From CBFGWV01 sp965652545 (lineage in GTDB: Bacteria > Pseudomonadota > Gammaproteobacteria > Competibacterales > Competibacteraceae), in the NCBI GenBank assembly GCA_965652545.1, contig CBFGWV010000166.1, forward strand, positions 1 to 10,891: a stretch of DNA of 10,891 nt, read 5' to 3'. Positions 1-7,035 of this stretch are shown one piece after another. The first letter of the stretch is position 1. The number at the start of each line of letters is the position of its first letter. Position numbers and translations under genes: made by a program. The notes beneath the pieces are model-generated. The model saw nothing but the letters and a program-made list of their open reading frames with translations. It made no database searches and was not told where the DNA came from.

Positions 1-20
1 GCACCGCCGCAGGGACTTGT

Positions 21-69
21 CCGCGCCAGCGATTGCCGTCAATGTGAAACCTCATTGACGCTGGCGCGG
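21..69 (+). promoter_or_regulatory. Interrupted hairpin immediately upstream of the antiporter start
   Basis: Two nested perfect arms are visible. The outer arm CCGCGCCAG (21-29) pairs with CTGGCGCGG (61-69), and the inner arm CGTCAATG (37-44) pairs with CATTGACG (53-60). The loop is 8 bases (45-52), and a 7-base bulge (30-36) lies on the left side only. The hairpin ends four bases before the ATG at 73 and contains the alternative TTG start at 55. No T-tract follows, so it does not look like an intrinsic terminator. It could mask the translation start, act as an operator, or be a remnant repeat; the function is inference. Confidence 0.55.
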
Positions 70-72
70 TGT

Positions 73-1239
73 ATGCCCGATTCGATCTTCTTCTCGCTGT
101 TCGTGATTTTCACCGGCGCGGCCGTACTGGCCACGCTGGCTTTGTACGCGCGCCAGGCGCTGCCGGTGGCCTACATACTGTTGGGCATGGCGCTGGGGCC
201 GTTCGGCGGGGCGGTCGTCAACGACCCCCAGGCGATCCGCCAGATGTCCGAGGTGGGCATTATCTTCCTGCTCTTCCTGCTGGGGCTGGACCTGACCCCG
301 CGCGAGCTGCTGCACCTGCTGCGCAAGACCACGGTGATCACGCTGGCGAGATCGGCCATATTCGCCGCGGTGGGCTTCACAGTGGCCAGCGGCTTTGGCT
401 ACTCGCTGGCGGAGAGCCTGCTGGTGGGGGCGGCGATGATGTTCTCCAGCACCATCATCGGTTTGAAGTTGCTGCCGACCACGGCCTTGCACCATCAGCA
501 CACCGGCGAGTTGATCATCTCCATCCTGCTGCTGCAGGACTTGATCGCCATCGTCATCCTGCTGCTGCTCAAGGCCTTCGCCGCTGGCGACAGTGCGGCC
601 CAAGGCATCGGGCTGGTGCTGATCTCGGCGCCGGCGCTGCTGGGGTTTGCCTACCTGTTCGAGCGCTTCGTGCTGATCAAGCTGATCCGTAAATTCAACA
701 AAATCCGCGAGTACATTTTCCTGATGGCCATCGGATGGTGTCTGCTGGTGGCCGAGATGGCCGCGTTGCTCGGCTTGTCGCACGAGATCGGCGCCTTCAT
801 CGCCGGGGTGGCCCTGGCGACCAGCCCTATCGCGCTGTTCATCGCCGACAGCCTCAGACCGCTGCGCGACTTTTTCCTGGTGCTGTTTTTCTTCTCGTTG
901 GGCGCCGGCTTCGACCTTGCGGTGCTGCCGCAAGTGATCGTACCGGCCGTGCTGCTGGCTGGGCTGATGCTGGTGTTAAAGCCGCTGGTGTTCCGCCAGA
1001 TGATGAGCTTCGCGGGGGAGACGCCCAAGTTGGGGCTGGAGGTCGGGGTGCGTCTGGGCCAGATCAGTGAGTTTTCGCTGCTCATCGTGCTGCTGGCCAT
1101 GGAGCGTCAGTTGATGGGCGACTCGGCCGGCTATCTGGTGCAGGCGGCCACCTTGCTCACCTTCATGGTGTCGACCTATGTGGTGGTGTTGAACTACCCC
1201 TCGCCGGTGGCGGTGTCGGATCGTCTGCGCCGTGACTGA
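73..1239 (+). CDS. Kef-type cation:proton antiporter (CPA2 family, membrane domain only)
   Basis: This is an integral inner-membrane protein of 388 aa, predicted to exchange protons for K+ or Na+ (PF00999, CPA2 family). It is hydrophobic throughout, with about 11-13 membrane segments. Kef-family landmarks are LGMALGPFGG (37-46), FLLGLDLTPRELL (68-80), LLLQDL (152-157, with the conserved QD pair), HEIGAFIAG (237-245), LFFFSLGAGFDL (271-282) and GQISEFSLL (329-337). Full KefB and KefC carry a C-terminal RCK/TrkA-N nucleotide-binding domain of roughly 150-200 aa; this protein ends right after the last membrane segment, so it lacks that regulatory module. I chose ATG 73 because the only earlier in-frame start, TTG 55, lies inside a hairpin; no clear ribosome binding site supports either. 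The stop overlaps murB by 8 bases, suggesting co-transcription. The transported ion cannot be read from the sequence. Confidence 0.9.
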   Translation: MPDSIFFSLFVIFTGAAVLATLALYARQALPVAYILLGMALGPFGGAVVNDPQAIRQMSEVGIIFLLFLLGLDLTPRELLHLLRKTTVITLARSAIFAAVGFTVASGFGYSLAESLLVGAAMMFSSTIIGLKLLPTTALHHQHTGELIISILLLQDLIAIVILLLLKAFAAGDSAAQGIGLVLISAPALLGFAYLFERFVLIKLIRKFNKIREYIFLMAIGWCLLVAEMAALLGLSHEIGAFIAGVALATSPIALFIADSLRPLRDFFLVLFFFSLGAGFDLAVLPQVIVPAVLLAGLMLVLKPLVFRQMMSFAGETPKLGLEVGVRLGQISEFSLLIVLLAMERQLMGDSAGYLVQAATLLTFMVSTYVVVLNYPSPVAVSDRLRRD

Positions 1240-2260
1240 CACCGTACGCATCCAACGCGATGTCGACTTGACCGGACTGAATACGCTCGGCCTGCCGGCG
1301 CGTGCCGGCTGGTTCGCCGTACTTGAAGATGCCGCCGATCTGCCCGTCCTGCTGGAGGCCGCCGAGGTGCGTGATCGCCCCCGACTGTGGCTGGGCGGGG
1401 GCAGCAATCTGGTCTTCAGCCGCGATGTCGACGGACTGGTGGTGCACATCGCCTCGCGCGGCCGGCGCTTGCTGCGGGAGGACCGGGAGTACCGCTACCT
1501 GGCCATCGCAGCCGGGGAGAACTGGCATGCCTTGGTGCGCTGGACGCTGGCGCAGGGTTGGGGCGGGCTGGAGAACCTGGCGTTGATACCCGGTACGGTG
1601 GGCGCAGCCCCGGTACAAAACATCGGCGCCTATGGGTTGGAGCTGGCCGAGCGCTTTGAGGGCCTTACCGCCTGGGACGGCGAGCGTCATGACTGGGTGC
1701 GGCTGGCGGCGGAGGACTGCCGCTTCGGCTACCGCGACAGTGTGTTCAAGCAGGTGGCGCCGGAGCGGTATCTGATCACCGAGGTGGTGCTGCGGTTGCC
1801 CAAGGCGCCCGAGCTGCGGCTGGACTACGGTGATATCCGCAGCGAGCTGGGTGCTGCCGGTCTTGCGACGCCCACGCCGGCCGATGTGGCCGATGCGGTG
1901 GAACGCATCCGCCGCCGCAAGCTGCCGGATCCGGCGGTGCTGGGCAACGCCGGTAGTTTTTTTCATAACCCGCGGGTGTCGGTGGCCGACGCGGAGGCGC
2001 TGAAGAGCCGCTTCCCCGGTCTGCCGAGCTATCCGGCCGGCGATGGCCAGGTGAAGCTGGCGGCCGGTTGGTTGATCGAACAGGCCGGCTGGAAGGGTCG
2101 CGACCTGGGCCGGGCGGGCACGTACGAGCATCAGGCGCTGGTGCTGGTCAACCGCGGGCGGGCCACCGGCGACGATGTCATGGGCCTGGCCGCGGCGATA
2201 CGGGCAGCGGTGTTGGAGCGCTTCGGGGTCGAGCTGCGCATGGAGCCGCGGTTGATCTGA
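1232..2260 (+). CDS. murB: UDP-N-acetylenolpyruvoylglucosamine reductase (MurB, type I)
   Basis: This cytoplasmic flavoenzyme reduces UDP-GlcNAc-enolpyruvate to UDP-MurNAc with NADPH, the second committed step of peptidoglycan synthesis. Its 342 aa equal the length of E. coli MurB. The FAD-binding part includes LGGGSNLVFS (54-63) and the block LENLALIPGTVGAAP (113-127) followed by VQNIGAYG (128-135). Next come FGYRDSVFK (165-173), the catalytic loop GNAGSFFHNP (238-247) with proton-donor serine 242, KLAAGWLIEQAGWKG (275-289), EHQALVLVN (299-307), and a C-terminal glutamate (338) in the position of the E. coli catalytic glutamate. The Tyr-containing insert of type I enzymes is present. The start is GTG 1232, overlapping the antiporter stop by 8 bases; there is no in-frame ATG near the N-terminus and the ribosome binding site is poor, so expression probably depends on coupling to the upstream gene. 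Confidence 0.97.
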   Translation: MTDTVRIQRDVDLTGLNTLGLPARAGWFAVLEDAADLPVLLEAAEVRDRPRLWLGGGSNLVFSRDVDGLVVHIASRGRRLLREDREYRYLAIAAGENWHALVRWTLAQGWGGLENLALIPGTVGAAPVQNIGAYGLELAERFEGLTAWDGERHDWVRLAAEDCRFGYRDSVFKQVAPERYLITEVVLRLPKAPELRLDYGDIRSELGAAGLATPTPADVADAVERIRRRKLPDPAVLGNAGSFFHNPRVSVADAEALKSRFPGLPSYPAGDGQVKLAAGWLIEQAGWKGRDLGRAGTYEHQALVLVNRGRATGDDVMGLAAAIRAAVLERFGVELRMEPRLI

Positions 2261-2291
2261 GACAGCCTCATGGGGGTCGCGCCCATACCCC

Positions 2292-2407
2292 GCCTTGAAG
2301 GGCCGGGCAGGGTGTTGTCCGACTCGCTGTAGACACGTCCGTGTGCGCTCGACGGCAGCATCCATGCTGCCGACGGTCGGACAACACCCTGCCCGGCCCT
2401 TCAAGGC
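2292..2407. repeat. 116-bp palindromic element with perfect 32-bp inverted arms
   Basis: The arm 2292-2323 is the exact reverse complement of 2376-2407 (32 of 32 bases); both contain GGGCCGGGCAGGGTG or its complement. The 52-base centre holds two smaller hairpins: ACAC/GTGT (2333-2344) and CGGCAGCA/TGCTGCCG (2353-2360 with 2365-2372). Folded, this gives a three-branched structure with a long stem. There is no T-tract beyond either arm and no obvious flanking target-site duplication, so it is neither a canonical terminator nor a clear MITE. It most resembles a dispersed intergenic palindromic repeat placed between murB and tkt, where it could also stop transcription or protect mRNA ends. Copy number in the genome is unknown from this window. 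Confidence 0.8.
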
Positions 2408-2447
2408 TAACTTCCGTGGATGCTCTCAACCCTGACTGTTGACCAGA

Positions 2448-2471
2448 TTTCACGATACTAAATCGTTGAAA
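2448..2471. promoter_or_regulatory. Imperfect dyad upstream of tkt (candidate operator)
   Basis: TTTCACGAT (2448-2456) and ATCGTTGAAA (2462-2471) are reverse complements except for one extra base in the right half, separated by ACTAA. The dyad lies 27 bases before the candidate -10 of tkt, within a stretch (2439-2472) that is more AT-rich than its surroundings. Its size and position suit a transcription factor site. Which regulator binds is not known; a LysR-type regulator such as CbbR would be reasonable for tkt, but that is inference. Confidence 0.35.
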
Positions 2472-2475
2472 ACCT

Positions 2476-2503
2476 TTGGTCCGGCAAGGGTTTTTTGTAC
2501 ACT
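2476..2503 (+). promoter_or_regulatory. Candidate sigma-70 promoter of tkt
   Basis: TACACT (2498-2503) matches four of six bases of the -10 consensus. It is preceded by a T-tract and followed by a GC-rich stretch, as in many gammaproteobacterial promoters. TTGGTC (2476-2481) sits 16 bases upstream as a weak -35. A second TTGACC at 2439 has no good -10 at proper spacing. The predicted leader is about 50 bases and contains a small GGGGC/GCCCC hairpin at 2517-2529. Confidence 0.35.
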
Positions 2504-2546
2504 GCGCGCCTTCCTCGGGGCATCGCCCCTCACGATCCGATTCTTC

Positions 2547-2553
2547 AGGAGAG
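2547..2553 (+). promoter_or_regulatory. Ribosome binding site fixing the tkt start
   Basis: AGGAGAG ends 6 bases before ATG 2560. It decides this start over the earlier in-frame TTG at 2476, whose extra 28 residues would overlap the promoter and do not resemble transketolase. Confidence 0.8.
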
Positions 2554-2559
2554 ACGCTG

Positions 2560-4554
2560 ATGCCCTCGCGCAGAGATTTGGCCAACGCCATCCGTGCCCT
2601 GTCCATGGATGCCGTGCAACAGGCCAATTCCGGCCACCCCGGTGCCCCCATGGGCATGGCGGATATCGCGGAGGTGCTGTGGAACGACTTTCTGGTCCAC
2701 AACCCCGCCAACCCGCACTGGCCGGATCGCGACCGCTTCGTGCTCTCCAACGGCCATGGGTCGATGCTGTTGTATTCGCTGCTGCACCTGAGCGGTTACG
2801 ACCTGCCGATCGAGGAGTTGAAGAACTTCCGCCAGCTTCACTCCAAGACCCCGGGCCATCCGGAGTACGGTTACGCCCCCGGCGTGGAGACGACCACCGG
2901 GCCGCTGGGCCAGGGTCTGGCCAATGCGGTGGGCATGGCGCTGGCGGAGAAGGTGCTGGCGGCGCAGTTCAATCGGCCGGGGCATGACATCGTCGATCAT
3001 TTCACCTACGTCTTCGTGGGTGACGGCTGCCTGATGGAGGGCATCTCGCACGAGGTGTGCTCGCTGGCCGGCACGTTGGGGCTGGGCAAGCTGGTGGCGG
3101 TGTACGACGACAACGGCATTTCCATCGACGGTGAGGTCAAGGGCTGGTTCGGCGACGACACGGCCCTGCGCTTCGAGGCCTACGGCTGGCATGTCATCCG
3201 CGGCGTGGACGGCCATGATGCCGAGGCGGTGAAGGATGCGCTGACCCAGGCCCGCGGGGTGTCTGACCGTCCCTCGCTGATCTGCTGCCGTACGGTGATC
3301 GGCTTCGGTGCGCCGAACAAAGCCGGCAGCCACGATGTGCACGGTGCGCCGCTGGGTGCGGATGAGATCGCCGCGGCCCGTGCCCACCTGGGCTGGGCAC
3401 ACGGCCCGTTCGAGGTGCCCGAGGACATCCGTACAGGTTGGGACGGCCGTGCCGCCGGCGAGGTGGCCGAAAGCGACTGGACCACCCGTTTCGAGGCGTA
3501 TCGCAGCGCCCATCCGGAGCTGGCGGCGGAGTTCGAGCGTCGCGTGGCCGGGGACCTGCCGGGAGATTTCAACGCGCTGGTCGAGGCGGTCACGGTCGAG
3601 ACGGTGGAGAAAGCCGAGAAGATTGCCACCCGCGTCGCCTCGCAGCGTGCGATCAACGCCCTGGCACCGCGTCTGCCTGAATTGCTGGGCGGTTCGGCGG
3701 ATCTGACCGGCTCCAACAACACCAATTGGAAGGGCACCCGCGCGATCACGCTGGAGGACGCCTCCGGCAATTACATCCATTACGGTGTGCGCGAATTCGG
3801 CATGGCAGCGATCATGAACGGCCTGGCCTTGCATGGCGGGTTCATCCCCTACGGCGGCACTTTCCTGATCTTCTCCGATTACGCGCGCAATGCGTTGCGT
3901 ATGTCGGCCATCGTGAAGCAGCGGGTTATTTACGTGCTCACCCACGATTCCATCGGCCTGGGCGAAGACGGCCCGACCCACCAGCCGGTCGAGCAACTGG
4001 CCTCGCTACGTTTGATTCCCAACATGAGCCTGTGGCGGCCCTGCGATACGGTCGAGACGCTGGCGGCCTGGGCGGCGTCGATCCGGCGCAGCGACGGCCC
4101 CACGTGTCTTGCGCTCTCGCGCCAGGGGCTGCCGTTCATCCCGCGCGACGAGGCAACGCTCGCCAATGTGGCCAAGGGTGGCTATGTGTTGCGCGATGCG
4201 GATGGCGAGCCGGAGGTGATCCTCATCGCCACCGGTTCGGAAGTGGCCCTGGCGCTGGAGGCGGCCGACCTGCTGGCCGCCGACGGCCACAAGGCACGGG
4301 TAGTGTCGATGCCGTCGGTCGATGTGTTCGAGGCCCAGGATGCCGCGTACAAGGACAGCGTGCTGCCGCCCGCGGTGACACGGCGCGTGGTTATCGAGGC
4401 CGGTACCACGCCGTTGTGGTACCGCTATACCGGGCTCGCCGGTGTGGTGATCGGGCTGGATCGCTTCGGCGAGTCGGCTCCCGCCGGCCAGTTGTTCGCC
4501 GAGTTCGGCTTCACCGCGCAGAACATCGCCAGCCGCGCGCGGTCTTTGTTCTGA
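2560..4554 (+). CDS. tkt: Transketolase
   Basis: This thiamine-diphosphate enzyme transfers two-carbon ketol units between sugar phosphates in the pentose phosphate pathway and the Calvin cycle. Its 664 aa compare with 663 in E. coli TktA. Active-site landmarks in order: SGHPG with His26, NGHGS with His66, GPLGQG (114-119), the ThDP/metal motif GDG (154-156) through DDN (183-185), SHDVHG with His261, DLTGSN (381-386), HYGVREFGM with catalytic Glu412, THDSIGLGEDGPTHQP (461-476) with His462 and His474, and ATGSEV (557-562) in the C-terminal domain. All three domains (PP, Pyr, C-terminal) are complete. The gene has its own promoter candidate and a good ribosome binding site. In many gammaproteobacteria tkt directly precedes gap; here seven genes lie between tkt and the gap gene at 10749. 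Confidence 0.98.
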   Translation: MPSRRDLANAIRALSMDAVQQANSGHPGAPMGMADIAEVLWNDFLVHNPANPHWPDRDRFVLSNGHGSMLLYSLLHLSGYDLPIEELKNFRQLHSKTPGHPEYGYAPGVETTTGPLGQGLANAVGMALAEKVLAAQFNRPGHDIVDHFTYVFVGDGCLMEGISHEVCSLAGTLGLGKLVAVYDDNGISIDGEVKGWFGDDTALRFEAYGWHVIRGVDGHDAEAVKDALTQARGVSDRPSLICCRTVIGFGAPNKAGSHDVHGAPLGADEIAAARAHLGWAHGPFEVPEDIRTGWDGRAAGEVAESDWTTRFEAYRSAHPELAAEFERRVAGDLPGDFNALVEAVTVETVEKAEKIATRVASQRAINALAPRLPELLGGSADLTGSNNTNWKGTRAITLEDASGNYIHYGVREFGMAAIMNGLALHGGFIPYGGTFLIFSDYARNALRMSAIVKQRVIYVLTHDSIGLGEDGPTHQPVEQLASLRLIPNMSLWRPCDTVETLAAWAASIRRSDGPTCLALSRQGLPFIPRDEATLANVAKGGYVLRDADGEPEVILIATGSEVALALEAADLLAADGHKARVVSMPSVDVFEAQDAAYKDSVLPPAVTRRVVIEAGTTPLWYRYTGLAGVVIGLDRFGESAPAGQLFAEFGFTAQNIASRARSLF

Positions 4555-4571
4555 CCGACGCAAAGCCCTCC

Positions 4572-4576
4572 GGAGG
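4572..4576 (+). promoter_or_regulatory. Ribosome binding site of the NodI-like ATPase gene
   Basis: GGAGG lies 4 bases before ATG 4581, in the 26-base gap after tkt. It supports ATG 4581 as the start, although the same frame stays open far upstream inside tkt. No promoter or terminator is visible in this gap, so read-through from tkt is likely. Confidence 0.65.
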
Positions 4577-4580
4577 CGCT

Positions 4581-5519
4581 ATGGCAGCCATTGCAACAGC
4601 CGTCGCCCCCGTGGTGACTGTAGAGCGCCTGGTCAAGCGCTATGGTGAGAAGACCGTCGTCGCCGGGGTGGACCTGAGCGTCCGCCCCGGCGAGTGTTTC
4701 GGGCTGCTCGGCCCCAACGGGGCGGGCAAGACCACCACGCTGCGCATGATCATGGGCCTGACACCGCCGAGCGACGGGCGGATCACGGTGCTGGGCCACG
4801 CCATCCCCGACGATGCCCGGCGCATGCGCCAGCGGGTCGGCATCGTGGCCCAGTTCGACAACCTGGACCCGGACTTCACCGTTCGCGAGAACCTGACGAC
4901 CTACGCCAGCTACTTCGGTTTGAAGCGCGGGCCGCTCAAAGAGCGGGTGGACCAATTGCTGGATTTCGCCCAGCTCAAGGATCGCGCCGGCGCCAACATC
5001 ATGACCCTCTCCGGGGGCATGAAACGGCGCCTGACCCTGGCCCGCGCGCTGATCAACCGCCCGGAGCTGCTGGTGCTGGACGAGCCCACCACCGGGCTGG
5101 ACCCGCAGGCGCGGCAACACATCTGGGAGCGACTGCGCCGCCTGCTGGAGGAGGGTCGCAGCCTCATCCTCACCACTCATTACATGGAAGAAGCCGAGCG
5201 GCTGTGCGACCGCATCGCCATTATCGACCACGGCCGGGTGCAGGCCTGCGACAGCCCGCGCGGCCTGATCCGTACCCACCTGGAGCCGCACGTGCTTGAA
5301 GTGCATCAACGGGCGCCGGACGACTGGCTGGCCGAGGCCCGCGTGCAATTGGACGGGCGGGTCGAGACCGTGGGCGACACCACCTTGTGCTACGCCCGCG
5401 AGCGCGATGCCCTACTGGGCCTGGCCGAGCGGCTGGGGCCAGAGGCCGAATACCTGTACCGGCCATCCAACCTCGAGGATGTGTTCCTCAAGCTCACCGG
5501 CAGAGAACTGAGAGACTGA
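4581..5519 (+). CDS. nodI: NodI-type ABC transporter ATP-binding protein
   Basis: This is the cytoplasmic ATPase of an ABC-2 exporter, 312 aa. The nucleotide-binding domain is complete: Walker A GPNGAGKT (44-51), Q-loop Gln91 in the string AQFDNLDPDFTVRENL (90-105), signature LSGGMKRR (143-150), Walker B LLVLDEP (163-169) with Glu168, D-loop TGLDPQ (171-176) and H-loop His200 in THYMEEAERLCDR (199-211). The QFDNLDPDFTVREN and THYMEEAERLCDR stretches are typical of the NodI family, which exports lipochitooligosaccharide signals in rhizobia. NodI homologues also occur in beta- and gammaproteobacteria that do not nodulate, so the symbol marks family only. The C-terminal 90 residues form the accessory region of the family. 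Its stop overlaps the permease start as TGATG, so the two are translationally coupled. The substrate is unknown. Confidence 0.9.
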   Translation: MAAIATAVAPVVTVERLVKRYGEKTVVAGVDLSVRPGECFGLLGPNGAGKTTTLRMIMGLTPPSDGRITVLGHAIPDDARRMRQRVGIVAQFDNLDPDFTVRENLTTYASYFGLKRGPLKERVDQLLDFAQLKDRAGANIMTLSGGMKRRLTLARALINRPELLVLDEPTTGLDPQARQHIWERLRRLLEEGRSLILTTHYMEEAERLCDRIAIIDHGRVQACDSPRGLIRTHLEPHVLEVHQRAPDDWLAEARVQLDGRVETVGDTTLCYARERDALLGLAERLGPEAEYLYRPSNLEDVFLKLTGRELRD

Positions 5520-6334
5520 TGGCAGCCACGACCGACGACCTGCCCACGCCGCACACGGCCTCCCGCGCCTGGCCACGGCCTTCGCTGCGCTTCATTCCCG
5601 TGTGGCAGCGCCATTTTCTGGTCTGGCGCAAGCTGGTCTGGGCATCCATCCTGGGCAATTTCGGCGAGCCGTTGTTCTATCTGCTGGCCCTGGGCTACGG
5701 GCTGGGGCGGTTCGTCGGCGAACTCGACGGCATTCCGTACCTGTTGTTCCTGGCCTCGGGGACGATCTGCTCCAGCGCCATGATGACCGCCTGTTTCGAA
5801 GCGACGTTCTCAGCCTACACGCGGCTGGACCACCAGCAGACCTGGGCCGCCCAACTGGCCGCGCCGCTGGAGGTCGAGGACGTCGTACTGGGCGAGATCG
5901 TCTGGGCTGCCACCAAGGGCTCGCTCAGCGGCCTGGCCATTTTGCTGGTGGCCGCGTTGCTCGGACTGGTCGCCGGGTGGCAAGCGTTGTGGGTGATACC
6001 GCTGATCTTCCTCACCGCCTTGTGTTTCGCCGCCATCGCGATGTGTGTGACGGCGGTGGCCACCAACTATGATTTCTTCACCTATTTCATTACCTTGCTG
6101 CTGACGCCCATGATGCTGCTCTCGGGGGTGTTCTTTCCGCTCTCGTCCATGCCCGAGCTGCTGGTGGCGGCCATGCACGTACTGCCCCTGGCCCATGCCA
6201 TTGCGCTGATCCGCCCCCTGGTCGTGGGTGGGGAGCTGTCGTTCGTCGCCGGCCATCTGGCCGTCCTGTTGGGCTACACCGGTGCGGCCTTCGTCGTCGC
6301 CTCGATCCTGGCCCGTCGCCGTCTGACCCGCTGA
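5519..6334 (+). CDS. nodJ: NodJ-type ABC-2 transporter permease
   Basis: This is the inner-membrane partner of the preceding ATPase, 271 aa. A short cytoplasmic N-terminus (1-38) is followed by about six hydrophobic segments near 39-61, 73-95, 128-150, 157-182, 189-209 and 247-265, the usual ABC-2 layout. Family-typical strings are WRKLVWASILGNFGEPL (36-52), SSAMMTACFEATFSAY (85-100), VVLGEIVWAATKGSL (122-136), and the ABC-2 signature region LLLTPMMLLSGVFFPLS (193-209) followed by LPLAHAIALIRPL (222-234). These place it with NodJ rather than with generic drug exporters. ATG 5519 shares one base with the ATPase stop, fixing the start. Together the pair should export a lipid-linked or amphipathic saccharide, judged from the family; the cargo cannot be read from sequence. 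Confidence 0.88.
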   Translation: MAATTDDLPTPHTASRAWPRPSLRFIPVWQRHFLVWRKLVWASILGNFGEPLFYLLALGYGLGRFVGELDGIPYLLFLASGTICSSAMMTACFEATFSAYTRLDHQQTWAAQLAAPLEVEDVVLGEIVWAATKGSLSGLAILLVAALLGLVAGWQALWVIPLIFLTALCFAAIAMCVTAVATNYDFFTYFITLLLTPMMLLSGVFFPLSSMPELLVAAMHVLPLAHAIALIRPLVVGGELSFVAGHLAVLLGYTGAAFVVASILARRRLTR

Positions 6335-6345
6335 GTACCGACACC

Positions 6346-7035
6346 ATGCGCCATCCCCGTCTCGATCAGCTCACAGATGAGGCCCTGGCCGCCATCCTGG
6401 ACGCACACGACTGCTGGCCGGATGGCGCGCTGTTCGGCTTGTTCATGGGTATCGCCTGCGGCCCGGCACCGGTGCCGGAAGAAGACTGGCTGGATGAGGT
6501 CTACACCGCGGCCCCCGAGGCCGAGAGTGAAGACCTCCCACCCGACAGCATCGATGTGGTCGAGCTCTATCTGCGCCAGATGCAGGCCGATGTTGTGGCC
6601 CAAATGCATGACGTCGATCTTGATGTGAGTGCGCTCATCCAATATCTCGCCGAAGGCGCCGACGTGGCTGAGGTCGCCAGTGACTTCTGCTCGGCCTTTC
6701 TCGATGGCTTCGCCTTGTCGGTGGGCCGCGCCGGCGATGACATGGAGCACTTCCTGGAGAGCAACCCGGCACTGATCGAAGCCCTCGGGCCGATCATGCT
6801 GCTGGGCTGGGACGACCTCGCCGATGATGACGCGGACGACACGGCGGCGCCCGAAGGCACGCAAGAGGATGACGAGCCGGAGCCGGAAGAGCTCATACCC
6901 TTGCTCACCGATGCCGTGCGCCGCACCTATGCCGAGTTGCACGCGATCAAGCCGGCACGCTCGGACAAGACGCCGCGCAACGCGCCCTGCCCCTGCGGCA
7001 GCGGGCGCAAGTACAAGTACTGCTGCGGCAAGTAG
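6346..7035 (+). CDS. UPF0149/YecA-like protein with C-terminal SEC-C zinc motif
   Basis: This is a soluble acidic protein of 229 aa. The N-terminal two thirds fit the UPF0149 (YgfB/YecA) family: LTDEALAAILDAH near the start, GALFGLFMGIACGP (27-40), EEDWLDEVY (45-53), and a second helical half containing FCSAFLDGFALSV (114-126). A strongly acidic linker (156-182, rich in Asp and Glu) leads to the C-terminal SEC-C motif, CPCGSGRKYKYCC, with zinc ligands Cys215, Cys217, Cys226 and Cys227. SEC-C motifs bind zinc and mediate contacts with proteins or ribosomes in SecA and other proteins. The exact role of this family is not established. ATG 6346 lies 11 bases after the permease stop without a clear ribosome binding site. 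The stop abuts greB (TAGATG), implying coupled translation. Confidence 0.85.
   Translation: MRHPRLDQLTDEALAAILDAHDCWPDGALFGLFMGIACGPAPVPEEDWLDEVYTAAPEAESEDLPPDSIDVVELYLRQMQADVVAQMHDVDLDVSALIQYLAEGADVAEVASDFCSAFLDGFALSVGRAGDDMEHFLESNPALIEALGPIMLLGWDDLADDDADDTAAPEGTQEDDEPEPEELIPLLTDAVRRTYAELHAIKPARSDKTPRNAPCPCGSGRKYKYCCGK

Noticed and set aside
2270..2286. Short hairpin ATGGG/CCCAT just after murB as an intrinsic terminator
   Set aside because: Only five base pairs and no T-tract.
1163..2404. Long minus-strand open frame (413 codons) opposite murB, and similar ones at 2545-3996 and 6274-7557
   Set aside because: They lie opposite well-identified genes, their translations are rich in Gln, Arg and His with no recognisable motif, and high GC produces such frames routinely.
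2285..2415. Mobile element (MITE) with target-site duplication around the 32-bp inverted repeat
   Set aside because: No matching direct repeat flanks the arms, so only the inverted repeat itself is reported.
2469..2496. Terminator-like AAAACCTT ... AAGGGTTTT followed by a T-run upstream of tkt
   Set aside because: The stem is short, AT-rich and mismatched, and the T-run sits directly in front of the best -10 of tkt, so it is better read as promoter sequence.
2476..2559. Earlier in-frame TTG start for transketolase
   Set aside because: It would add 28 residues unlike the family, would overlap the promoter candidate, and is beaten by the strong ribosome binding site before ATG 2560.
4581..6334. 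Genuine nodulation (Nod factor) export locus
   Set aside because: No nodA, nodB or nodC homologue is visible and NodIJ homologues are widespread outside rhizobia; family membership alone does not show the cargo.
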